Of a stretch of DNA of 54,116 nt, positions 7,795-15,588 are shown piece by piece (within the stretch, counting starts at the first letter, position 1; each line of letters opens with the position of its first letter). The stretch is taken from assembly GCF_002287175.1 (NCBI RefSeq), contig NZ_LMVM01000005.1, positions 1-54,116 of the forward strand. Direction: 5' to 3'. Source of the DNA: Methanobacterium bryantii (GTDB taxonomy: Archaea > Methanobacteriota > Methanobacteria > Methanobacteriales > Methanobacteriaceae). Under the pieces are notes generated by a model. That model was given only the letters and a program-made list of their open reading frames with translations, was not told the origin of the DNA and made no database searches. The position numbers and the translations under genes were made by a program.

Positions 7795-8217
7795 TTAAGG
7801 GAATAATTCACCCGAATATGCACTTGCCTTTAATGTACGTACATAATTACCATTATCGTCGTCGATTTCCATGTAATAACTGTAATATGTATTGTTAATT
7901 GCTGCTAAATCCCCAAGAACAGGGTATGAAACCGTGTATCCCTCAGGATAATTACGCTTAACCCATGCTTCGGCTTTACTATATACTTTAGCAGAATCTG
8001 CATATATTGATTTAGTTTTTATTGATTTGGATTCAGACGTGCTTTGAGTAGTATTCACCTGCATATGAGATGTATTTTGCACTGAATGATTTCCTGTAGA
8101 ATCGTTTGAGACATTGGGCACTTTTGAATTCTTTTCTATTAACATTCCTGTTGTCACCCCAATTCCCACAACAAGGATTATGCAGACAATAATTAAAATT
8201 TTAACAGTCTTTTCCAT
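7795..8217 (-). CDS. One-TM exported protein of the zinc-ribbon anchor family
   Basis: 140 aa. The N-terminal anchor (about 5-28, KILIIVCIILVVGIGV) matches those of its neighbours, but this member lacks the cytoplasmic zinc ribbon. A Ser/Thr/Asn-rich spacer follows. The outer domain (about 65-140) contains AEAWVKRNYPEGYTV and a strand-rich end, recalling small PepSY-like folds but not recognisable with confidence. Its leftward operon neighbours share the anchor. Role unknown. Confidence 0.6.
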   Translation of the reverse strand: MEKTVKILIIVCIILVVGIGVTTGMLIEKNSKVPNVSNDSTGNHSVQNTSHMQVNTTQSTSESKSIKTKSIYADSAKVYSKAEAWVKRNYPEGYTVSYPVLGDLAAINNTYYSYYMEIDDDNGNYVRTLKASAYSGELFP

Positions 8218-8250
8218 AGTATCTCCCTGAAAAATTTCCCTTTCTGTGCT

Positions 8251-8871
8251 TCAATAATAATCCCACACAGTAACAGCATAATTGTCAATATCTGTTGGTA
8301 ATATATCAAGGGTGTATACTCCAGATCCGTGAGAAACCAGAATTGAATCTTCTTTTTTATCGGGATTTTCTGTTTCAGACCAGGATAATGTGCCCGAACC
8401 CACCGTATTAATTCCAATAGTATTCCCATCATACACATACACATCAAGATAATTGGTAGTGTAAGTTATTGCAGGCACGGCAGACATGGTTACTTTAAAC
8501 TGATTGCCCTTAATTGTAAAACTTCCATAATCTTCTCCAGGTCCTGTATAAACCGCTACTTTGTGCCATGTTGGCTGGTAAGTCTGAGTATCTGGTGATT
8601 GTGTGGTTGTAACTACCTGGTCCTGTTTGGAATTATTGGCAGCGCTGTTTGCAGGGTTTTGAAGCAACATCCCTACAGTTAACCCAATACCGGCCACCAA
8701 AACCACACAAATAACAATTAGAACTTTAACACCGTTACTCATGCCGCTATTTTCATTTTTCTGTTTACTTTGCATATTCTGTTCATGGATACCTTTTTGC
8801 AATGATCGGCCACATCCTTCACAGTACTTGGCATCATCATCATTGTCAGTTCCGCATTTTGGACAAAACAT
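8251..8871 (-). CDS. Zinc ribbon / one-TM protein with extracellular beta-sandwich-like domain
   Basis: 206 aa. Cytoplasmic zinc ribbon MFCPKCGTDN...YCEGCG (1-21), a Gln/Lys linker, a membrane anchor (about 48-70, VLIVICVVLVAGIGL), and a strand-rich outer domain (about 98-206) with alternating hydrophobics and many Gly/Thr. The outer part resembles ligand-binding beta-sandwiches but has no motif I can name. The ribosome site (GGGGATTT) is strong. It belongs to a row of anchor paralogues. Confidence 0.65.
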   Translation of the reverse strand: MFCPKCGTDNDDDAKYCEGCGRSLQKGIHEQNMQSKQKNENSGMSNGVKVLIVICVVLVAGIGLTVGMLLQNPANSAANNSKQDQVVTTTQSPDTQTYQPTWHKVAVYTGPGEDYGSFTIKGNQFKVTMSAVPAITYTTNYLDVYVYDGNTIGINTVGSGTLSWSETENPDKKEDSILVSHGSGVYTLDILPTDIDNYAVTVWDYY

Positions 8872-8882
8872 TTTAAATCCCC

Positions 8883-9536
8883 TTACATGTTATTTTTAAC
8901 TAACTTTTTAATGAATACACCAAGCCATCCGCCAATTACTCCAACTATTATCATCAAAAAAGGCAAAATTATAAGCTCAGCTAATGGCAGCACGGATCCA
9001 GCGGATCCGCTAGAAGGTAATGTTGAAGAACTGACTGAAGAAGATGATGACCCTCCAAAGGAACTAAAGGCACTTGCCATTTGACTTACTATTGCAATAG
9101 CAGAGAACCATACCGCACCTAAAATGAAACCCATATTAATAAGAGCTATTAATCCTAGAAATCCTCCATTAGCCATACCTTCAGAATAGGTTCTACAACA
9201 AAGGATACTTGTTACAAAACTTCCTAAAAGCATCATTGATAACAAAACTAAATATAATAATCCAACAAGACTTAATGCTCCTGAAGATACGAATATTCCA
9301 TAAAAAACAGGTGTAATGAGTAAAACTAAAAGTGAAACTGCAAGTCCCACATAAATTCCAACCAGGTTTACTTTCCTATTTAATCTACCCAGTAAGTTAT
9401 CTGTTCCAAATAAATTTATTTTACCGTCTAAATACTCTGTAAAGTTTGCTTGCGAGTTTTTTGTATTGGTTCCGCAATTTTTACAAAACGTTGCGTCTTC
9501 CTTTATTTCAGACCCGCATTTTTGACAAAAAGTCAC
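8883..9536 (-). CDS. Zinc-ribbon multipass membrane protein
   Basis: 217 aa. Zinc ribbon MTFCQKCGSEI...FCKNCG (1-22), then four hydrophobic segments (about 55-77, 84-110, 124-150 and 190-210) with a Ser-rich loop between the last two. The layout resembles DUF5518-like archaeal membrane proteins. GGAGGT ribosome site. First gene of the leftward envelope cluster, so its upstream region probably holds the promoter. No enzymatic motif. Confidence 0.65.
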   Translation of the reverse strand: MTFCQKCGSEIKEDATFCKNCGTNTKNSQANFTEYLDGKINLFGTDNLLGRLNRKVNLVGIYVGLAVSLLVLLITPVFYGIFVSSGALSLVGLLYLVLLSMMLLGSFVTSILCCRTYSEGMANGGFLGLIALINMGFILGAVWFSAIAIVSQMASAFSSFGGSSSSSVSSSTLPSSGSAGSVLPLAELIILPFLMIIVGVIGGWLGVFIKKLVKNNM

Positions 9537-9838
9537 TCTAATACCTCCTTAAATCCCCTTTATAATTCAATATCAGTTAAATAATAAAATAATATTTGCG
9601 GTTATATCCAAATAGAAAAATTTATTTGATGAATTAAAGAGATGCTAAAATATTATTGTTTAATAACAAATTCATCAATTTAAAGAAGACTTTAATACTT
9701 GATAACCGAAGATAAATACTTTCCAGATTAAATAACAAAATATTCTTATTGTATACTTCCTAAAATTCACCATATATCTCAAAAATCACAATAACACTTT
9801 TTATTTGCTCACAATAACAATAAAAAATTTAAAAACAA
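9537..9838. other. Intergenic AT-rich stretch
   Basis: Very AT-rich with many short A/T runs and no frame, hairpin or repeat that I can support. It separates two leftward transcription units and must hold the promoter of the 8883-9536 gene. Confidence 0.4.
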
Positions 9839-10153
9839 TCAACTGTAAGAGTAATATTTATCTGTTTTACTGTCATAGACAACTGATTGTTCTCCATCAC
9901 TGACTGCAGTATAACGTCCGTCGTCACTTTGAGCATATCCATATCCACTGTCAGTAGTTCCATAAGTTGCTCCTAATTCATCATCATGATACGCAGTAGC
10001 TACGCCATCATCACTTGATTCTGATGAGCTTCCACCATCATCTGAAGAATAAGAAGAACTTGTATCACTGGCATTTGAAGTACACCCCGAGATAGCTATC
10101 ACTAAAACTATGAAAATCGTTATAATACCTGCTAGTGTTTTTCCATTTCCCAT
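9839..10153 (-). CDS. Small Ser/Tyr/Asp-rich lipoprotein
   Basis: 104 aa from ATG 10151-10153, chosen because AGGGGTGA lies just upstream; an upstream ATG at 10180 has no such site. The signal peptide ends in a lipobox-like ISGC, so Cys is likely lipid-linked outside the cell. The mature part is low-complexity, rich in Ser, Asp, Gly and Tyr, with two similar stretches of the form ATYGTTDSGYGY and YTAVSDGEQS. Function unknown. Confidence 0.65.
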   Translation of the reverse strand: MGNGKTLAGIITIFIVLVIAISGCTSNASDTSSSYSSDDGGSSSESSDDGVATAYHDDELGATYGTTDSGYGYAQSDDGRYTAVSDGEQSVVYDSKTDKYYSYS

Positions 10154-10225
10154 AATTTCACCCCTTTCGCTATTTTTCATTAAATAATTTAATGAACATA
10201 TGACTACTTTAAAGAACTAATTTAG

Positions 10226-11219
10226 TTACATTCTAAAATTAGCCCGTTGACTGAACCTTAATATTCCCCCAACTTCATTTTCCTCAATTTCAACACTCCT
10301 AAAAAATGATGCATGAATTACTTCTCCTTTATAAACAAGAGAAGAACCAATAAACGAATCCCCTGCAAATCTATAATCAAATCCATATCCAACAGATTTA
10401 TGTTTGCTTTCATCGCTTTTTATGACACCTTTAATGAATTTAATTGCTTTATCTGAGTTAATATCAGATTTAATGCCGCCATTTTTCTTTTGCACAAGAG
10501 CATCGAGTGCATAACTTTTAATTAATTTTTTATGGAGATTATTATAAGCAGAAGCACTAGATAGAACATCAAATCCCATAATTTTTCCATTAATAAATAC
10601 TAACAATCCTTTTTGTCCAGACAGTGGTTCAAATGCATTTAAATAGTCATTTAGATCTTTTTCTTTAGCTTCATAAATATCTCTTAAAGCACTGGTTGGA
10701 GAATAGCATTCCATTTTCTCCTGCAAGTTATGAACTTCATTCCAAACTTCCCCCTTGATCCGATGAATAGCATCCATAATTTTCTACAGATCTTTTTACA
10801 GATGCAGATTTCTTATTTCTCACATTATACGATGCAATATTATCTGAATCTGTGAAACTCTCCGATTCATATGACCATCTGCCTTCTTCTACACAACTTA
10901 CAGGAATAGTGATATCAGAAAGTTCTTTAAGTAAAATAGAGGTATTTATTATCCTATTTTGTTTTGCACCGACCAGTTCTTCCCCATCAAGTAACAAAAC
11001 AGGGACTTCAGCACAGTTTGTTACTTTTAATTCTGGAACAGACCCTCCTTCATCAACCTCTGAAATTATAAGTAAACCATCAGCCATAGCTTCTTTTAAA
11101 GTGATATAATCAACACTTCCTTCTAAATCTGCAAATACTGGAAATACTGACATTTGTTCAAACTCTTGTATGTCTCCAAATTCCAAATTAGACAGAAAAT
11201 TGCTTATTTCAGTTTCCAT
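10226..11219 (-). pseudogene. ARPP-1 domain protein with a one-base frameshift
   Basis: Two overlapping frames (11219-10737 and 10777-10226) together form one ARPP-1-type protein of about 330 aa. The first ends in SDQGG and the second resumes at GEVWNEV, so the family sequence would read SDQGEVWNEV. The frame changes in a G5 run (C5 on the plus strand, 10751-10755); with four G the two parts read through. The protein has PVLLLDGEELVGAKQNR and PVSCVEEGRWSY in the N-terminal part, family hallmarks. This is either a sequencing error, a real null mutation or slippage. Cellular role is not established. Confidence 0.7.
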
Positions 11220-11272
11220 TCAACATTTCCCCTTTTTTAATCAGTATAAACAATTTCAATTTAAAAAATATC

Positions 11273-11653
11273 TTAAAGATTTAATTTATGTTTATTTAGA
11301 GCCATTTCAATAGTACTGACTAATTCATAGCCATCAAAAGGTTTAAGTATGTAATCATAAGGTTCAGTCGCTTTTATTGCATTTAATGTTGCTTTATCAG
11401 CACATCCTGTAAGATATACAACTGGCACATCCATTATTTCATTGATTTCTATAGCTGTTTTTATACCATCATCTTCTCCATTTAATTTAATGTCCATCAA
11501 TACTAAGTCAGGTTGAATTTTTTGTGCTTTTTCTACGGTATTTTCGTTTGAAAAGGCGGCATAAGGCTGATACCCTTGTGATTGTAGTATTTGCGTGATT
11601 TCCAGTGATATAATGCCCTCATCTTCAACAATGAGGATCTTCAATTCAGACAT
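11273..11653 (-). CDS. Single-domain response regulator (CheY-like receiver)
   Basis: 126 aa, one receiver domain and no output domain. Conserved sites are visible: acidic pair in IVEDEG (about 10-12), phospho-acceptor Asp in LVLMDIKL (near 53), Thr in VVYLTG (near 82) and Lys in ILKPFD (near 104). It would accept phosphate from a histidine kinase, none of which is encoded here. Methanobacteriales carry many such stand-alone receivers. It lies upstream of the ARPP-1 gene in the same direction. Confidence 0.9.
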   Translation of the reverse strand: MSELKILIVEDEGIISLEITQILQSQGYQPYAAFSNENTVEKAQKIQPDLVLMDIKLNGEDDGIKTAIEINEIMDVPVVYLTGCADKATLNAIKATEPYDYILKPFDGYELVSTIEMALNKHKLNL

Positions 11654-11705
11654 ACCTAAAAATCCCTTCTTCCAGTTAATTCCCCTACTTTGATCAACTA
11701 CATCC

Positions 11706-12077
11706 TTATTTCCTTATTAAAGCCAATAAACCGCCAATTACAAGGAAAACACCACCAAGTACATAAAATAGGAAAATACATATGAAGCCAATTATTCCAC
11801 TTAGCATCATTAATAATCCGCCCAATTTAGGCTTATTCCTAACTAGTACTGCCCCAATTATCCCCATAATTGAAACTACAACTGCAACAACACCTAAAAT
11901 CATTATATCAGAAGCACCGGATGCGCTGAATGCGTCCCCTATACTCCCGACCATTACAGCCCCTATACCTCCAATTAATCCAAAAAATCCACCAATAATT
12001 CCTAAAACTAATTCTAAAGTTCTTGATGTCCCATTTAAGTTTTCGATTGATTCTTCTCGTTTTATTTCTTCTACCAT
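11706..12077 (-). CDS. DUF4064-like membrane protein
   Basis: 123 aa from ATG 12075-12077, preceded by GGGGATGA; the longer frame from 12125 lacks a ribosome site. A charged N-terminus (EEIKREESIENLNG) is followed by three to four hydrophobic, Gly-rich segments covering most of the rest, with a short KPKLGG loop. This pattern fits DUF4064-type small membrane proteins. No catalytic residues. Probable envelope role, unknown. Confidence 0.6.
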   Translation of the reverse strand: MVEEIKREESIENLNGTSRTLELVLGIIGGFFGLIGGIGAVMVGSIGDAFSASGASDIMILGVVAVVVSIMGIIGAVLVRNKPKLGGLLMMLSGIIGFICIFLFYVLGGVFLVIGGLLALIRK

Positions 12078-12155
12078 AACTTCATCCCCATCTTTTATTT
12101 TACAATTCAGAAATTCTACAAACATAAGTCTAAAAATTAAAAAAATAAATGAAAT

Positions 12156-12599
12156 TTAAACTTCCAAAGTAGTTTTATATATTGCAGAAGAATCATCGCC
12201 ACCTGCAAATGCACTATCAAACACTAGAAGCTCTACTTTAGAAGGAGTTCCTTCATCAGTACTGATATAATCATTAGTGGAAAATTTAACCTTTTGTCCG
12301 GATTTAAGGTCGTTCATATTCCAAGCAAGGGAATTTCTTTCAATAACCGCGCCACTGGAATCATACCATACAGTAACCATTTCAAGGTAGTCGATATCAC
12401 GAGTAGGAACCAATTGTCCTTTTATAGCATAATCTCCATATCCACCATTTGTTACTTTTAAATCTGTAATTTTAAAGGGTGGTGCTGTACTTTGAGATGA
12501 ATTTGATGCAGAACTTGTGGAAGAATCAGTACATCCACTTGTAGCTACAATACCAACAATTAAGAGTACCCCTATTGCAATTAAATATTTCTTATCCAT
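12156..12599 (-). CDS. Lipoprotein with FxLYD-like domain
   Basis: 147 aa. The signal peptide ends at a TSGC lipobox near residue 23, then a Ser/Thr linker, then a beta-rich domain (about 42-147) with FKITDLKVTNGGYGDYAIKG and a central MVTVWYDSSGAVIERN. This is the strand pattern of FxLYD-type domains of exported archaeal proteins, which are thought to mediate binding. GGAGGT ribosome site. The leftmost gene of an envelope-related group. Confidence 0.65.
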   Translation of the reverse strand: MDKKYLIAIGVLLIVGIVATSGCTDSSTSSASNSSQSTAPPFKITDLKVTNGGYGDYAIKGQLVPTRDIDYLEMVTVWYDSSGAVIERNSLAWNMNDLKSGQKVKFSTNDYISTDEGTPSKVELLVFDSAFAGGDDSSAIYKTTLEV

Positions 12600-13028
12600 T
12601 TTTTACCTCCAAACATATTTAATTTTAATTTTTTTTAAAATTTTAAGTTTATTAAACTATTATTACTATAAGAAAAGCGTTTTTACGGCCAATACATAGC
12701 AAAATTGCTTAATCTATCTACTTCAATTAAACCCGCCCCCAATTTGAGTTCAATTATGTATCTTGTAATGACTAATATATAAGTGTATATGTTTTTCATT
12801 CACAAATATAATTTTAAATAGTAAAAATAGAATAAATATATGATTTATATGTATAAATAAATATTAATTAGTACATACATATAAATTATGTGTAAAAATA
12901 AAAATATTAAAGCTAAAAGGTTTAATGAACGCGTTAAATCTAGAAAAGTATATTAATCCTTAAAATAGAGGACTTAAACAATGATAAAAAGCATTTAGCT
13001 TTCCACGATAATATAAGAAGGTGATATT
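12600..13028. promoter_or_regulatory. Divergent intergenic region with the csa3 promoter
   Basis: 429 bases of AT-rich DNA between divergent genes. A TATA-like AAGTATATTAA near 12945-12955 is placed to drive the gene at 13029, and GAAGGTGAT just before its ATG is a strong ribosome site. No hairpin or repeat of note. Confidence 0.4.
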
Positions 13029-13622
13029 ATGGAAAATACATTAATCTCAACAATATACTCAATCGAACCAGTGATGTTCTGTATTACACAATTTTCACCG
13101 CAAAAAATAGTTCTGCTTAGGGAAGAAGATTCAGACAGCAAACAGCGTGAAGCAGAAAGAATGCTTAAAGAAACTGTTGGAAAAGTAGTTGAAATAGAGA
13201 CCAAGATAACAAGCCTGTATGATGTTGTAAAAATTGCAGAAGACGCTGCAGAATCGATTGAATATGAACATGCACATGGAAGAAAAATAATCGTGAATGT
13301 GAGCGGTGGACGGAAACCACAGGCTCTTGGAGCTCTCTTTGGATGCTATGCACGACAAGACCAGGTAGAACGTATTGTTTACGTTACAGAAGAAGATAAA
13401 ACAGTTATAGATCTCCCTATTTTAAACTTCGGAATTTCAGCAACCAAAAGAATGATACTTGAAGAGCTGACCAAAAACGGAATAAGCGTGCAAAATTTAG
13501 CAGTTAAAGTTGGAATAAGCCGAGGGATGACCTACAATCACATAAGAGAATTAAGAGTGATGGGTTTTATAAATAAGGATAAACTTGAAATAACTACTGC
13601 AGGGAAACTAGCGATTATTTGA
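13029..13622 (+). CDS. csa3: Csa3-type CARF-winged-helix regulator
   Basis: 197 aa. N-terminal CARF-type Rossmann domain (about 1-130), with the family Gly-rich segment IVNVSGGRKPQALGAL near 88-103. A C-terminal winged helix (about 138-195) follows, with LAVKVGISRGMTYNHIREL as recognition region. Csa3 proteins sense cyclic oligoadenylates through CARF and control CRISPR adaptation or effector genes. No cas gene or array lies in this window, so this is an orphan regulator here; its targets could be the neighbouring defence genes. Family call strong, target call speculative. Confidence 0.8.
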   Translation: MENTLISTIYSIEPVMFCITQFSPQKIVLLREEDSDSKQREAERMLKETVGKVVEIETKITSLYDVVKIAEDAAESIEYEHAHGRKIIVNVSGGRKPQALGALFGCYARQDQVERIVYVTEEDKTVIDLPILNFGISATKRMILEELTKNGISVQNLAVKVGISRGMTYNHIRELRVMGFINKDKLEITTAGKLAII

Positions 13623-13896
13623 TTTAGTTAAATGATTCATATAACTTAATAGAATCTTGGATTTTAGTTCCTTAATTTTATTCATTTTGCAATTAAATTA
13701 TAGTTAAGTTTTATTAAGCTACAAAAAAAGTTATAATTTATTTGAGTGAAAATTGCAATAATAATCAGACATATTCAATTTAACCCACTTTTTCCTTTTA
13801 TTCGTTAATCTAATCAATTGTAACTATTTAAAAACAAGTTAAATATCTAGTTACATATAATAAACGACTTTCCAGTAATTCAATAGAGGAATTTAG

Positions 13897-14370
13897 TTGA
13901 CTAAAAAACAATGTAAAGCAATTACACAAAATGGCACAAGATGCAAAAACCAAACACAGTCAAGAAATGATTATTGTCATGTTCATGCGTATTTAGGCAA
14001 CAAACAATATATCAAAAGCTTAAATAAAAAATATAACCCTAACAGTCATAAAAGAATAATAATAAAAGCAAAAGACTGGGACACTATCTTACTACTATTA
14101 GGATTAACCTTATTATTAATCGGTTCATACCTATTTTTTTATAAAGACAACTTAATCGGGGCAATTTTAGGAGTTATAGGGTTAATTTTAACTTTTACAG
14201 ATAATGAAATTGAGAATAACACAGGCGTATGTGCATTATTGGGCTTAATTTTGTTTATAGGTGGAATATACCAATTTGCTTTTAAAGACAATATATTTGG
14301 ATTTATTTTAGGAGTTATCGGATTATTAATTTTAACCGCCCTAGATAATCAAAGTAAAAAAAATAATTAA
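13897..14370 (+). CDS. DUF5763-like zinc-binding N-terminus fused to a duplicated membrane module
   Basis: 157 aa from a TTG start, supported by AGAGGA 11 bases upstream. Residues 1-31 hold C-x9-C...C-x-H (CKAITQNGTRCKN and YCHVH), a small zinc site as in DUF5763 proteins. After a basic linker come four hydrophobic segments in two repeats, each ending GxILGVIGL; both repeats contain FKDN-like turns, indicating internal duplication. A Cys/His finger tethered to a membrane could sense or bind nucleic acid at the membrane. Role unknown. Confidence 0.6.
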   Translation: MTKKQCKAITQNGTRCKNQTQSRNDYCHVHAYLGNKQYIKSLNKKYNPNSHKRIIIKAKDWDTILLLLGLTLLLIGSYLFFYKDNLIGAILGVIGLILTFTDNEIENNTGVCALLGLILFIGGIYQFAFKDNIFGFILGVIGLLILTALDNQSKKNN

Positions 14371-14392
14371 TGTATTTATTTTGAAAATAATT

Positions 14393-15580
14393 TTAAGGCA
14401 CAGTAGGGAACTTTGACGCAGTTTCAGACTTATTACAGAATGTTTTAAAGTCACATGCATCACACGTTCTCTTATCAGGATTCGGATTCCACGAAGATTT
14501 TATTCCTTTTCCATTAACCTCGCAAATAACGCTGTTTTCAATTTCAGCCACTACCTGATCAAATTCATTAAGAGAATTGTTAACTGAACTATTTTCTACT
14601 TGAATAATTCGTATAGATCTCTCATTTTTAAATAACTGAGATATAAGTGGCGGATTAGACCTCATGTTCCATTGAAGTATTTTCATCAGATCATTTTCAG
14701 ATGGCATTATATCAGTACTTCTTTCTTCAACTTCCCTTTTAAGTTCCTTTAGATCCTCTTTAAAGAGAGAAAGTTCGTTGAGATAAAACAGAATACCTGT
14801 CAAAACTGGACGTGACTCTGGCTGCATTGAACGGAGCCATGCATAAGTTAAAACCTGCCAGTTGTGATGCTGCCAAGAAGGAGAGTTAACAGGAGGCCGT
14901 TTCATACCTTTATAATCTACAATAATTTCATATTCAGGATAATCTAGCGCGTCAATCTTCTCTCTAAACATTGGGTCCTGATGAAGATATTTCAAAATTA
15001 AATTCTTTGAAGATGCTTCCTCCAGCTTAACTGAACTTAAAACATCTATTATCCCAGTAACTCCATAATAATTTGAACGGCTTACACCTTTTTTATATCC
15101 AGGCATGTCCCTGATACCCTTAAGTTTTACTTCTGCATCGTCAATTAAAGGGAAAAGATGTGGTCCCCACGTATTAATAGCTTCTTCTGCCCTTACGCTT
15201 GCAACCAGCTTATGAGGGTGATTTGTATCAGGGCAAAGACCCTGCTCTTCACTTGGGCCGTGGAAAGGACAGAATATATTAGCAGGAGGCTGCAATCCTC
15301 TTGATCGCATTCTTTTATCTATTTCAAGTTCTATTTGACGTATTTGGGTTTCCCAATCCCAGGGAAAATCTTTCCAATCTCGTTCTCTCCAGCGTAAATA
15401 AGCTTCTTCCATTACTCCATGAATAAAATCCCCAAACCATAACTGAATAGGCATTGATGGAGGTAAGGTACCTTTATTCTGATACCTATACTGTAATCCA
15501 CAGGTGAGATATGCTAATAAATCCCCTGTTAAGCTGTATTCTGGAATAATATACGGTTTTGATCTTACTGAAAGCGACAT
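14393..15580 (-). CDS. Cas4/RecB-like PD-(D/E)XK nuclease with Fe-S cysteines
   Basis: 395 aa. IIVDYKG near 222 carries the D-x-K of the PD-(D/E)XK nuclease core. A Cys near residue 27 (LTCGLQYRY) and the C-terminal C-x2-C-x5-C (CDACDFKTFC) fit the 4Fe-4S cluster of Cas4 and AddB-type nucleases. A further Cys/His group (CPFHGP...GLC) is extra. It follows the UvrD-like helicase gene by 8 bases, so nuclease and helicase probably form one DNA-processing complex similar to AddAB/RecBCD in division of labour. Confidence 0.8.
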   Translation of the reverse strand: MSLSVRSKPYIIPEYSLTGDLLAYLTCGLQYRYQNKGTLPPSMPIQLWFGDFIHGVMEEAYLRWRERDWKDFPWDWETQIRQIELEIDKRMRSRGLQPPANIFCPFHGPSEEQGLCPDTNHPHKLVASVRAEEAINTWGPHLFPLIDDAEVKLKGIRDMPGYKKGVSRSNYYGVTGIIDVLSSVKLEEASSKNLILKYLHQDPMFREKIDALDYPEYEIIVDYKGMKRPPVNSPSWQHHNWQVLTYAWLRSMQPESRPVLTGILFYLNELSLFKEDLKELKREVEERSTDIMPSENDLMKILQWNMRSNPPLISQLFKNERSIRIIQVENSSVNNSLNEFDQVVAEIENSVICEVNGKGIKSSWNPNPDKRTCDACDFKTFCNKSETASKFPTVP

Positions 15581-15588
15581 ATTTTCAC

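Noticed and set aside
8193..8447. Minus-strand frame overlapping the 8251 gene
   Set aside because: No start signal or recognisable pattern, and it is covered by the zinc-ribbon/TM protein in another frame.
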